NCBI GenBank assembly: GCA_934153945.1
Contig: CAKPFM010000005.1
Span: 1-64,000 of the forward strand
Direction of reading: 5' to 3'
Source of the DNA: an uncultured Bacilli bacterium
GTDB lineage: Bacteria; Bacillota_I; Bacilli_A; RF39; UBA660
Length of the DNA stretch: 64,000 bases
Shown here in pieces: positions 1-8,844 of this stretch (within the stretch, counting starts at the first letter, position 1; every line of letters starts with the position of its first letter). The position numbers and the translations under genes were made by a program. Below the pieces are notes generated by a model. It was not told the origin of the DNA and did no database searches. It worked only from the letters and a program-made list of their open reading frames with translations.

Positions 1-489
1 TTCATCTTCATTATATAATATTTCTTTATATTTATCCATATTTATTTCATAGATTGTCAAATTTTTTATATATTCTAATCCACTTTCATCTCTTACTTTA
101 TATATTCTTTTATATTCTTTATCTTTTACTCCATAGTTTAAATTTATTTGGATTATATTTTTATCCTCATTATAATCTTCTCCTACTACTGTTTCATTTT
201 GATATATATTTGTTATTAAACAAAAGTTTCTTACTTTTACATAGTCTTGATAATAAGTATTTACTTCTACTTCTATTTTTCCTTGTTTCGTTGTTACTAG
301 CAAATCTGCTTCTTTTCCTCTTACATATATATTATTTGTATTTAAGTTTAATGGTTGTATTTCTATATTTGTTATTTCTATATTTAGTATTGTTTCTAAT
401 ACTTTTTTTAATATATTAAAGTTTTCTTTTTTCATCATTATTTCTTTAAATGCTTTATCATATTTACAAGTATAGAATTTCTTTTTCAT
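1..489 (-). CDS. Rpn/PDDEXK-family nuclease or transposase, 3'-partial
   Basis: The reading frame is open from an ATG at 489 to the left edge of the window (163 codons, no stop), so the C-terminus is missing. An AGGTGA site lies 6 nt upstream. The N-terminus KYDKAFKEIM followed by a two-part core EADLLV ... IEVEVN resembles the PD-(D/E)XK fold of the Rpn recombination-promoting nuclease / PDDEXK_2 transposase family, whose N-termini describe a protein that becomes the target of a short domain and then the acidic catalytic pair. Members are DNA endonucleases, often present in many copies in gut Firmicutes. The second acidic site reads E-V-E rather than the usual E-x-K/Q, so activity is not certain. 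The family call is from memory of the motif pattern, not a search. Confidence 0.7.
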   Translation of the reverse strand, partial: MKKKFYTCKYDKAFKEIMMKKENFNILKKVLETILNIEITNIEIQPLNLNTNNIYVRGKEADLLVTTKQGKIEVEVNTYYQDYVKVRNFCLITNIYQNETVVGEDYNEDKNIIQINLNYGVKDKEYKRIYKVRDESGLEYIKNLTIYEINMDKYKEILYNEDE

Positions 490-702
490 GATGTTCACCT
501 CTTGGTGTTTTAATTTATCAAATTTAATTTTGTATTTCAAATGATGATTTTCATGTTTTAGATTTATTTTCTTTTCTATTTTTTTATTTTAGTTATAGCT
601 ATTTTAATATATTAGATATATTTAATATAACTAAAATATTAAATTAGTATATTTTTAAAAAAATCAAAAAAATAGTAAAATTTTTATTTTTTACTATTCT
701 TA
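490..702. other. Intergenic region with long inverted repeat
   Basis: This 213-bp gap lies upstream of the Rpn-type gene and downstream of the histidine kinase gene. It holds a perfect 11-bp inverted repeat (ATTTTAGTTAT at 586-596, ATAACTAAAAT at 627-637) with a 30-nt spacer, and the kinase terminator at 668-697. I see no open gene. The inverted repeat could be a regulatory hairpin of the Rpn-type gene or a worn mobile-element end. Confidence 0.5.
668..697 (-). terminator. Terminator of the two-component operon
   Basis: AATAGTAAAA and TTTTACTATT form a hairpin just past the kinase stop codon at 703, followed on the minus strand by a run of T. This is the classical intrinsic terminator layout. 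Confidence 0.65.
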
Positions 703-1911
703 TTATTTTTTAAATATAACTTTAAATGTTGTTATTCCATCTTTTGACTTGGCACTTATCATACCATTATGGTTTGTAACTATATTTTTGGCTATAGCTA
801 ATCCTAATCCATATCTATTTTCATCTCTATTTCTGGACTTATCAACTCTATAAAATCTTTCAAATATTTTTTCTTCACTACCATTTGGAATTTCTTCACC
901 TTTATTTGAAACATTTAAAATTATTTGATTATTTGTTTCAAATAAATTTATATTAATGACTTCATTTTTATCTGAATGTTTAATAGCATTATCTAATAAT
1001 ATTTCTATTAACTGTTTTATGTCGTTAGAATTAATTTTATAATTAATATTTTCTTTTATATCATAATTTAATTTAATATTTTTTTCAAAAGCTTTTCCTT
1101 CAAATGTTAGTACTGATAATTCAATTATTTTTGATAAATTTTCTAATTTTAATTCATCCTTTATTTTTCTTTCAGAAGTTGCTAAATCAAGTAATCTAAT
1201 TATTAAATTATTCATTCTATCTGCTTCATTTTTGATATTTTTAATCCATTTCTTTTCTTTTGGATTTTCTTCTAAAGCTTCACTACTAGCTATTATTACC
1301 GATAATGGTGTTTTAAGTTCATGAGAAGCATCAGCAATAAATTGTTTTTGTTTTTCAAAACTTTCTTGGACAGGTTTTGTTATCCATTTTGTAATAACAT
1401 TTGAAATTAATATCACTATTCCTTCTAATATTATAAATACCAAAATAGAACTTTTTAGTGAATCTATCAAATTTGATTTTACATTACTATTATCTAGTAT
1501 TACTAATGAATTGTTTTTTATATATACATATGAATAATTATCAAAATATAAGTACCCTATATACCTTTCTTTTGGATTATTTGTTAGTATTTTGATTGCT
1601 AAAGCTCTTATTTGTTTTGTTTCTAATTCATTATTTGAATGATTTATTATACTTTTAATATTATTATCATTGTCTAATAGTACTGTATATATTACTGAAT
1701 CCATAAACTTAATATTTTCATTCATCATTTGATTATTTGGTTCAGGTCTAAAATCTTTTTTATCATTATTTGTTGTTATATTAAGTGCATTAATAATTGA
1801 TTGTTTTTGTTTCATATAATTTTGAACATTAAACAAAATAATAAAACTAAATATACTAATGGTAAAAATTAAAAATACTGTAAAAAAAACTTTATTTTTT
1901 AATTTCTTCAT
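703..1911 (-). CDS. Sensor histidine kinase
   Basis: A 402-residue membrane kinase that would autophosphorylate on His and pass the phosphate to the response regulator encoded just upstream. TM1 spans about residues 8-28, an extracytoplasmic sensor domain of about 125 residues follows, and TM2 is about 155-175. The HisKA box FIADASHELKTPLS places the phospho-His at 197. The ATPase domain shows the N box DNAIKHS, an F box (FERFYRVDKS) and the G2 box GLGLAIAKN. The gene overlaps the regulator gene by about 20 bp, so the two are translationally coupled. The sensor domain is not recognisable, so the stimulus is unknown. Its architecture (two TM, no HAMP seen) is like small envelope-stress kinases of Firmicutes. 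Confidence 0.93.
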   Translation of the reverse strand: MKKLKNKVFFTVFLIFTISIFSFIILFNVQNYMKQKQSIINALNITTNNDKKDFRPEPNNQMMNENIKFMDSVIYTVLLDNDNNIKSIINHSNNELETKQIRALAIKILTNNPKERYIGYLYFDNYSYVYIKNNSLVILDNSNVKSNLIDSLKSSILVFIILEGIVILISNVITKWITKPVQESFEKQKQFIADASHELKTPLSVIIASSEALEENPKEKKWIKNIKNEADRMNNLIIRLLDLATSERKIKDELKLENLSKIIELSVLTFEGKAFEKNIKLNYDIKENINYKINSNDIKQLIEILLDNAIKHSDKNEVININLFETNNQIILNVSNKGEEIPNGSEEKIFERFYRVDKSRNRDENRYGLGLAIAKNIVTNHNGMISAKSKDGITTFKVIFKK

Positions 1912-2587
1912 TTTCTTCCTCCAACTTATATCCTAAACCTCTTACTGATTTAATATTGACTTTAATATCTATAGCTTTCAGTTTTTTTCTAATAAATGAT
2001 AAATATGCTTCCAAATTATTAGATTCAATTTCATTATCTATTCCCCATACTTTATCATATATTTGTTCTTTTGATAATATTTGATTGGGGTTATTTATAA
2101 AGTATTCTAACAATTGAAATTCTTTACATACTAACTCTACAGATTGATTTGTATTTTTGTTTTTTATTGTTGATGACAAAGTATTTAATTCTAAATCATG
2201 ATAAATAATAGTATCTTTTTTTGCTGTGATAGGATTTTTTAATTGTATATTAACACGAGCTAATAATTCATCTATATGAAAGGGTTTAGTTATATAGTCA
2301 TTTGCTCCATTATTTAATCCATTTAGTTTATTTTCTAAGGTCGTTGCTGCCGTAAGCATTATAACCTTACTTTGTATTTGTTCATTTCTTATCTTTTTTA
2401 ATATTTCAAATCCATTTATGTTTGGTAGCATTACATCTAGTATTATTAAATCATATATATTTGTTCTAGCATTATATAGTCCTTCTAGTCCATCAGTACA
2501 AATGTCTACAGTATATTTTTCTTTTTTTAATTTAGATTTTATAACATCTGTCAGATTAAATTCATCTTCGATTATTAAAATACGCAT
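1892..2587 (-). CDS. OmpR/PhoB-family response regulator
   Basis: A 231-residue two-domain regulator. The receiver domain has the acidic pocket (IIEDE), phospho-acceptor Asp51 in ILDVMLP, the conserved Thr/Ala switch region and Lys about 100 in TKPF. The C-terminal winged-helix DNA-binding domain includes VCKEFQLLEYFINNPNQ and the RGLGYKLE ending typical of OmpR/PhoB. I chose ATG 2587 because AGGTGG sits 8 nt upstream. A GTG at 2599 would extend the protein by four residues but is part of the ribosome binding site itself. It is the first gene of a two-gene operon with the kinase. Confidence 0.94.
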   Translation of the reverse strand: MRILIIEDEFNLTDVIKSKLKKEKYTVDICTDGLEGLYNARTNIYDLIILDVMLPNINGFEILKKIRNEQIQSKVIMLTAATTLENKLNGLNNGANDYITKPFHIDELLARVNIQLKNPITAKKDTIIYHDLELNTLSSTIKNKNTNQSVELVCKEFQLLEYFINNPNQILSKEQIYDKVWGIDNEIESNNLEAYLSFIRKKLKAIDIKVNIKSVRGLGYKLEEENEEIKK

Positions 2588-2678
2588 ATTTATCACCACC
2601 TAAAATATATAATTAAATTATTAAATGAATATTAAATACAATTATATTTTATCATTTTTTTATAAAAAAAATAGTATT

Positions 2679-2712
2679 AAAAAAGTATGTCTTTTTATAG
2701 ACATACTTTTTT
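2679..2712 (-). terminator. Terminator of the lectin-like pilin gene
   Basis: AAAAAAGTATGTC and GACATACTTTTTT pair perfectly around an 8-nt loop directly at the stop codon at 2711. A-rich and T-rich flanks would make it work in both directions. Confidence 0.8.
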
Positions 2713-3847
2713 ATCCAATTATTGATTTAGATATTGTTATAACTGGGCGAATACCATAGTTACCACCACTAATACTCTGATCAAATAAACGGCCATAATG
2801 ATTAACACTCCATACATCAGATTCCATGCCAGCTGTTCCTAAAACTGTAGATGTCCAATAAGCCAAAGTTTGTCCTTCACCAGCTGTTCCATAACTACTA
2901 TATGTATTTCCATCTTCTATACTACACCCATAGTCAGTCTCATCTGTTTTACATAAGGCTAGGTTATTATATAACCAATCATATTTACTTCTTCTTGTTT
3001 CTGTAAATGTTTCTTGAATTTGAGAATTATTATCTAAAAAATACCATGAGCTTGTACTTTTTGAATCAAAATCAGTCTTTCCTGTTATTGTATTTATTTC
3101 TTCGACTGTTATTAATCTTGGCTCAGCAATCCAACCCGACGTTATTTTTAAATCTTGTACTACTGAATATAAATTACTTTCTTCATATAATACATTCTTA
3201 CCCTCATCATTCCATGTTATTCTAGCAGTCGTATTATGATCTAATATCATTATATAGTTATTTCCATCATCATTAAATATATACCATTTCATACATCCTG
3301 TTTTTGTTTCAGTTGTACTTACACTATTTTCGGCATTACATGTTTTATTTAAATCAGTTGGATCTAAATACACTATTCCTTTATGTGTAGATGTACTATT
3401 AGCTTCTTCTTTTGTTGGGCCTTGTTTAACAACACTTCCATTAGGTTTTGTTCTTATTTCTCCACCTTTTGTAATTGTTACTCCTGATTCACTATAATTT
3501 ACTACATATTCTCCTATTTTTAATGAATAATCTACTACTTGTCCTTTTTCTATCTTTACCCAACTATTACTTGTTGGTAATTCTCCTTTTACTACTAATC
3601 CATATGTATTTTTTAAGTCTTCTACTTCATAGACTCCATCTTCTATATTTGTTTTATTTGCATCTAACTCATTGATTGCTACTTGAGTCTCTACTGCATC
3701 TATATATCCATATGCACTCACCTTTGCTGAACTTTCTTTTGATGTTTCTATTACCCCTAGTATCATTGGTGTTGCTATTAACGATATTACTGCTAGTATT
3801 ACTATGACTGCTAATAGCTCTATTAGTGTAAACCCTTTTCTTTTCAT
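2711..3847 (-). CDS. Type IV pilin-like protein with large C-terminal domain
   Basis: A 378-residue prepilin. The N-terminus MKRKGFTLIELLAVIVI is a class III signal: cleavage would follow Gly5, leaving N-methyl-Phe and Glu5 before a 20-residue hydrophobic helix. ATG 3847 is chosen because GAGGAG lies 7 nt upstream; a longer frame to 3907 has no such site. Residues 25-120 resemble the other pilins in this window; residues about 150-378 form a large extra domain ending AYWTST ... GIRPVITISKS, which resembles the DUF6273/formylglycine-enzyme-like C-type-lectin fold seen on Firmicutes surface proteins. Cysteines at several places (CNAEN, TGCMKW, LCKTDETDYGC) suggest exported disulfides. It probably sits at a pilus tip or binds a ligand; that role is inference. 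Confidence 0.85.
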   Translation of the reverse strand: MKRKGFTLIELLAVIVILAVISLIATPMILGVIETSKESSAKVSAYGYIDAVETQVAINELDANKTNIEDGVYEVEDLKNTYGLVVKGELPTSNSWVKIEKGQVVDYSLKIGEYVVNYSESGVTITKGGEIRTKPNGSVVKQGPTKEEANSTSTHKGIVYLDPTDLNKTCNAENSVSTTETKTGCMKWYIFNDDGNNYIMILDHNTTARITWNDEGKNVLYEESNLYSVVQDLKITSGWIAEPRLITVEEINTITGKTDFDSKSTSSWYFLDNNSQIQETFTETRRSKYDWLYNNLALCKTDETDYGCSIEDGNTYSSYGTAGEGQTLAYWTSTVLGTAGMESDVWSVNHYGRLFDQSISGGNYGIRPVITISKSIIG

Positions 3848-3975
3848 ATTAAAACTCCTCACTACTTTTATTATTCCTATACTCTTACCATAAATACATT
3901 TTATCATAATTTATATGAAATGTAAATCATGGGTTTACATTTCATACTTGAAAAATAGATACTTTTTTCAAGTAC

Positions 3976-5274
3976 CTATTTATATAAATCTATAACTTTA
4001 TTTTCTAAAATTGATATATCATTTGGGCTCATAAATAATATTACTGTATTATCTAAATTTTCAAATAAATTATAATCATCAATCTTAATTAATTTCCCAT
4101 TATTTAATTTATCAACTATTAAATTACTAGTTACATTAGGATAATCTTCCTGCTTTTCACGAGCTGGGTGTATATCTAATACATAAGATTCATCAGCCAT
4201 ATTTAATACATCAGCTAAATCATCAGCAAATTCTAAGGTACGTGTAAACGTATGTGGTTGAAATACAGCAATTAACTTTTTAGTTGGATATTTTTGTCTA
4301 GCTGCTTTAATAGAAGCTTTTACTTCATTAGGATGATGTGCATAATCATCTACTACCACATTGCTACCAACTATTGTTTCGCTAAATCTTCTTTTAGCTC
4401 CTTTAAAAGTCTTTAATAATTTTGCAACCTCTTTAAAATCTAATCTTTCATAATAACAAATACTTATACAAGCTAAAGCATCTAACAACATATGTTTCCC
4501 ATAAAGTGGTAAATCATATGTACCATAATAATTACCTTCTGCTTCTACTTCAAAATGAATTCCATCCTCATTATACTCGATTTCTTTAGCAATTATATCA
4601 TTGTCATCACCTATACCATAATAAAATACTGGTTTACTTATATTTAAAAATCTTGTATATTGATCATCACCACATGCTATAACAATATTTTCTGTTAATG
4701 AAGCAAATTCTCTATAAGCATCTATTACATCATCAATATTTTTGTAATAATCTACATGATCTAAATCAATATTAGTAATTATTGCATAATATGGATGATA
4801 CTCTAAAAAATGTCTTCTATATTCACATGATTCTAAAACAAAATATTCGTTTTCTTTGCTTGCAAATCCTGTTCCATCCCCAATTAAATAATTAGCGCCA
4901 ACTATATTATTTAATACATGAGAAAGCATAGCTGTAGTTGTAGTTTTACCATGACATCCAGCTACACAAATGCTTTTAAATTTTTTAGTTAAAATTCCTA
5001 GCATTTCATTATAATTATAAATTGGAAGACCTAGTTCTAATGCTTTTTTTATTTCAACATTATCATCATTAAAGGAAGCTCCTCTAATAATTTTCATTCC
5101 TTCTTTTATATTATTTTCATCAATTGGTAATATTGGAATATTAAGTTTTCTTAAATTATCTTCCGTAAAGAAATGTTTTTCAACATCACTACCCTCTACT
5201 TCATAACCTAAATCATGCATAATTTGGGATAAACTACTCATTCCTGAACCTTTAATACCTACAAAATGATACAT
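3976..5274 (-). CDS. murC: UDP-N-acetylmuramate--L-alanine ligase (MurC)
   Basis: A 432-residue cytoplasmic ligase that adds L-Ala to UDP-MurNAc using ATP, the first step of stem-peptide assembly. The N-terminal Rossmann loop is GIKGSGMSSL and the ATP P-loop is GCHGKTTTTAM. Later Mur-ligase signatures include ITNIDLDHVDYY and DDYAHHPNE. Length matches the family (about 430-450). GGGGGA lies 6 nt before the ATG. It is the last gene after the Tad cluster, 11 nt downstream of tadC, and far from the other wall genes in this window, so the murein genes are scattered here. Confidence 0.96.
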   Translation of the reverse strand: MYHFVGIKGSGMSSLSQIMHDLGYEVEGSDVEKHFFTEDNLRKLNIPILPIDENNIKEGMKIIRGASFNDDNVEIKKALELGLPIYNYNEMLGILTKKFKSICVAGCHGKTTTTAMLSHVLNNIVGANYLIGDGTGFASKENEYFVLESCEYRRHFLEYHPYYAIITNIDLDHVDYYKNIDDVIDAYREFASLTENIVIACGDDQYTRFLNISKPVFYYGIGDDNDIIAKEIEYNEDGIHFEVEAEGNYYGTYDLPLYGKHMLLDALACISICYYERLDFKEVAKLLKTFKGAKRRFSETIVGSNVVVDDYAHHPNEVKASIKAARQKYPTKKLIAVFQPHTFTRTLEFADDLADVLNMADESYVLDIHPAREKQEDYPNVTSNLIVDKLNNGKLIKIDDYNLFENLDNTVILFMSPNDISILENKVIDLYK

Positions 5275-5285
5275 ATATATTCCCC

Positions 5286-5981
5286 CTATACTATTAAATT
5301 AATTATAAATGGTCCTAAAACTAATAATAAAATTAATGGTATTACAAATATTACAGATATAATACTAATCTTATTTGGTATTTTATTAATTTCCCCTTTT
5401 ATTTCTAACAGTTGTTTATCTCTTAAATATGAAATTTGATTATTCATCGTATCTAGTATACTATTACCAAATACATTAGTTTGAGTAATATTTAACAAAA
5501 TATTATTTACAGTTTCACTCGGTATTCTTTTTTTCATATCTTCTAAAGCTTCTATTAAAGTTTTTCCAAATTTCATTTCAAATAAAGCCTTTTTAAATTC
5601 CCTAGATAATTCACTATCTACATTAAATACTGTTACCTCTAATGAATTTTCTAGATTTCTACCTGATTCTAGAGTTAATGTTAAAATTTCAAAAAAATAC
5701 AAAGCTTGATGATCTAAATCTTTAATTCTATTTTTTATTGGTCTTTTGAGTATTAAATAATGAAATCCATAATAATATATAACACTAATTATTGGCGCAA
5801 ATAAATAACCTAGATTTAATGTATACATACTAATTAAAAATACTATAATTGTTGTAAATATTCTAACATTCATGAATGTAATTGCATCTAGATTACATCG
5901 TTCACCAAGCATTTTAATACTTGATTCTACTTTTTCTATTTCGCTTTTTCGATATATTTTTCGAAGTAATGAATTATTCAT
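5286..5981 (-). CDS. tadC: TadC-like type II secretion F-domain protein
   Basis: A 231-residue inner-membrane platform protein of a Tad (tight adherence) pilus machine. Two TM helices lie at about 37-75, a GspF-like cytoplasmic helical domain at 80-200 (LTLTLESGRNLENSL, then EMKFGKTLIEAL), and a final TM at about 205-230. It follows tadB with a 4-nt gap, the usual tadB-tadC pairing, and is co-oriented with murC downstream. The domain contacts the TadA motor ATPase in characterised systems. It is shorter than many TadC proteins (about 300 residues). Confidence 0.82.
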   Translation of the reverse strand: MNNSLLRKIYRKSEIEKVESSIKMLGERCNLDAITFMNVRIFTTIIVFLISMYTLNLGYLFAPIISVIYYYGFHYLILKRPIKNRIKDLDHQALYFFEILTLTLESGRNLENSLEVTVFNVDSELSREFKKALFEMKFGKTLIEALEDMKKRIPSETVNNILLNITQTNVFGNSILDTMNNQISYLRDKQLLEIKGEINKIPNKISIISVIFVIPLILLLVLGPFIINLIV

Positions 5982-5985
5982 ACAA

Positions 5986-7500
5986 TCACATCCTTACTTT
6001 CATAATCTTATTTACTACAACTATATACACTAAATATAATAAAAGTATAATACTCATAAAAATTAATCCTAAACCTGTTGTATAGAAAGGTTCAAAATAT
6101 CCTGGACTGATTAAACTGATAAATAATATGAAAAGAGCTGGAACTAAGTATAAAACATATACAATTATCTTTGATGTTCCTGTTAAGGATAATAATTCTA
6201 ATTTTAATTTTTTCTTATTAAATAAATTTTCTTCTATTGATGAGAATACCTTTATAATATTACCACCAGTTCTATTTAATACTGATAAAGAAGCTGTCAA
6301 ATAAGCTATTTCTTCTAATTTAACTCTTTTATAAAAACGTTCAAATACTACTTCTACTTCTAATCCTAAATTTAATTCCATATACATTTTATTAAATTCT
6401 AATGATATTGGTCCTTCTAATTGTTTACTTACAAGTTCTACTGCTTGAGTTATACTTCTACCTGATTTAAATGCATTATTCATAACAGTTATAGCTTGTA
6501 ATAAATCATTTTCTAGTTTATTTCTATATATTTTATATTTTGAAATAAATACAATATTTGGTAAATAAAAGCCAAATAAAAATGGTATTATACATTCATA
6601 TGTATCAATAAATTGATAATTTAACATTTTAGAGAAAATAGCAACTATAATAAACAAAATACCAATCATAAATTTATTAGCAACTATTTCTACACCATCA
6701 TCATAATAGTTATCATATAAAATAATGTATTTTTCATATTTCTTACTATAATTTGTTATAAATACTGATTTTTTAAATATTTTTGAAAGTGATACAAGCA
6801 AATTCTTATATATAATATGGAAATGCTCAAATAATGATTCTTTTTTATATTTAATTGGTTCTAGACTATATCTATTAATTCTTTTTTCTAAATTATAGCT
6901 GTGTCTAAATCGAATTATTTTAAGCGCTATTACAAGTAATATAGTAAAGAAGATTATTTGTAAAGTTCCAATACTTGTATTTGTATTTTCTACTACATTT
7001 ATTGCAATATTTTTAGTACCTATGTTTCCAGCATTATCTGCTACAGTACAAGTTAAGGTTTGAATACCAGTAATACTAAAATCAACTTCATCAAAGTTAC
7101 ATTTCATTTTACTAGTTATATCACCATCTAATGTATCATATGCTCTTATATCTAATTCGTTTTTTTCTATTGTATAATTTTCACCTTTTTTTAATTGATA
7201 AACTGTTTTTGAATCTTCCGAAATTATATATGGTGCATCTAAATCTAATTTGTATGTACCACTTTCAATATTTGAAGTTTTATTATTTGCTAGGTAGTTT
7301 GTTATCTTTATTTGATAATTGCCACTTTCACTTAAAGTTATTTCACTTTTTCTATTGGTACTTATTTTATAAATACCATATCTTTCACCATCTTTTAAAA
7401 CTTCATATGTATAACCTTTTACAGAAGAATTAGGTGTATATGTTACATTTAATTCTTGATTTATTATACTTTCTGTTTCATATATATTTAATTCTCCCAT
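5986..7500 (-). CDS. tadB: TadB-like protein with N-terminal Ig-like domain
   Basis: A 504-residue protein with an unusual fusion. Residues about 1-170 are beta-rich: a first segment (NSSVKGYTYEVLKDGERYG) and a second resembling DUF5011/HYR Ig-like domains (AYDTLDGDITSKM ... LTCTVADNAGNIG). A TM helix lies at about 178-198, then further TM segments at about 285-325 and a type II secretion F domain (MNNAFKSGRSITQAVELV; LSVLNRTGGNII), with two TM helices at the end. Ordinary TadB has no extracellular module. No signal peptide is visible, and the start (ATG 7500, AGGAGG 5 nt upstream) leaves no room for one, so how the Ig part would cross the membrane is unclear. It is the second platform protein of the Tad machine. 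Confidence 0.82.
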   Translation of the reverse strand: MGELNIYETESIINQELNVTYTPNSSVKGYTYEVLKDGERYGIYKISTNRKSEITLSESGNYQIKITNYLANNKTSNIESGTYKLDLDAPYIISEDSKTVYQLKKGENYTIEKNELDIRAYDTLDGDITSKMKCNFDEVDFSITGIQTLTCTVADNAGNIGTKNIAINVVENTNTSIGTLQIIFFTILLVIALKIIRFRHSYNLEKRINRYSLEPIKYKKESLFEHFHIIYKNLLVSLSKIFKKSVFITNYSKKYEKYIILYDNYYDDGVEIVANKFMIGILFIIVAIFSKMLNYQFIDTYECIIPFLFGFYLPNIVFISKYKIYRNKLENDLLQAITVMNNAFKSGRSITQAVELVSKQLEGPISLEFNKMYMELNLGLEVEVVFERFYKRVKLEEIAYLTASLSVLNRTGGNIIKVFSSIEENLFNKKKLKLELLSLTGTSKIIVYVLYLVPALFILFISLISPGYFEPFYTTGLGLIFMSIILLLYLVYIVVVNKIMKVRM

Positions 7501-7509
7501 AAAATCCTC

Positions 7510-8835
7510 CTACTCAAAAATATCTTTTAATGTATCTATACCTTTTGAGACTATTTTATCATATACTTTTGGAACATAATCATTTTTAATGAATTCTCCA
7601 TCTACTTCTTTTCCATTTACTAAACCTGTTTGTTTGAAAGCAAATATTTCTTTCATTTTGATTTCATCATCATCAAATCCTACTATTTCTGAAATACTTA
7701 CTATTTTTCTTTTACCATCACTTAATCTTTGAATATGTACAACTATGTCTATAGCATTATATATATATTCTCTTATGGCTTTAACTGGTATTTCCATACC
7801 GGCCATTAAAATCATTGTCTCTAATCTATTTAATCCATCTGCTGGTGAATTAGCGTGCATTGTTGTAAGTGATCCATTGTGTCCGGTATTCATTGCTTGT
7901 AACATATCAAATGCTTCTTTTCCTCTTACTTCTCCTACTATTATTCTATCAGGTCTCATACGAAGTGAGTTTCTAACTAAATCTCTTATAGTTACTTCTC
8001 CTTCTCCTTCATAGTTTGTCATACGAGTTTCTAGTGAAATAACATGTTCTTGTTCTAGTTTTAATTCTGCTGCATCTTCTATTGTTATAATTCTTTCATC
8101 ATTACCTATAAATGATGATAAAACATTTAATAATGTAGTTTTACCACCACCTGTACCACCACATATAATGATATTTAATTTAGCTTGTACACAAGCTTCT
8201 AAGAATCTTGCCATATAAGGTGTTAGTGTACCATTTCTTAAAAAGTCATCAATATTAGCTAGTTCCTTTTTGAACTTTCTTATTGTTAATACTGGTCCCT
8301 TTAAAGATAATGGTGGTATTACAGCATTAAGTCTTGATCCATCTTTTAGTCTAGCATCGACCATAGGTGTTGCTGTATCAATAGTTCTACCTAATGGTTG
8401 AATTATTCTTGATATTGTTCTTATAATATGGTCATCATTAATGAATGATACACTTTCATCCTTTATTACATGTCCATCTATTTCAATATATATTTCGTTT
8501 TTTCCATTTACCATTATTTCTGTTATTTCAGGGTCACTTAATAGTTCTGTTAATGGTCCATATCCACTTATTTCGTTTTCTATTAAGTTATATATATAAC
8601 TTCTTTCTATAACACTTAAATCATATCCTTCTAATGAATTATCTATTTGTGTTTTTACATATTCATCCATTGAAGAACTATTTATTGCATTATTATCTAT
8701 TAAATTTTGAATTATTTTATTTCTTAATTCTTCTAGTAGTTTTTTATTTTGAAATGTTTCATAATCATTTATTGTAATGGCTGGATATTCTTCTGTATTT
8801 ATATTGAATTCATCTACAAATTTTTTTTCACTCAT
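7510..8835 (-). CDS. tadA: Tad secretion/pilus motor ATPase
   Basis: A 441-residue hexameric motor ATPase (CpaF/TadA family) that drives pilin assembly or secretion from the cytoplasmic side. Walker A is CGGTGGGKTTLLN at about residues 225-237; the Asp box RIITIEDAAELKL, the Walker B region (RMRPDRIIVGEVRG) and the His box (NTGHNGSLTTMHANSP) follow. The N-terminal domain contains DPEITEIMVNG, typical of CpaF. The gene lies between tadZ and tadB, the standard order. Lack of a separate retraction ATPase nearby is normal for Tad systems. Confidence 0.94.
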   Translation of the reverse strand: MSEKKFVDEFNINTEEYPAITINDYETFQNKKLLEELRNKIIQNLIDNNAINSSSMDEYVKTQIDNSLEGYDLSVIERSYIYNLIENEISGYGPLTELLSDPEITEIMVNGKNEIYIEIDGHVIKDESVSFINDDHIIRTISRIIQPLGRTIDTATPMVDARLKDGSRLNAVIPPLSLKGPVLTIRKFKKELANIDDFLRNGTLTPYMARFLEACVQAKLNIIICGGTGGGKTTLLNVLSSFIGNDERIITIEDAAELKLEQEHVISLETRMTNYEGEGEVTIRDLVRNSLRMRPDRIIVGEVRGKEAFDMLQAMNTGHNGSLTTMHANSPADGLNRLETMILMAGMEIPVKAIREYIYNAIDIVVHIQRLSDGKRKIVSISEIVGFDDDEIKMKEIFAFKQTGLVNGKEVDGEFIKNDYVPKVYDKIVSKGIDTLKDIFE

Positions 8836-8844
8836 AATAACACC

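Noticed and set aside
54..419. Plus-strand Leu/Tyr-rich frame at the left edge
   Set aside because: It lies opposite the Rpn-type gene, has hydrophobic low-complexity content typical of an antisense frame in AT-rich DNA, and no ribosome site.
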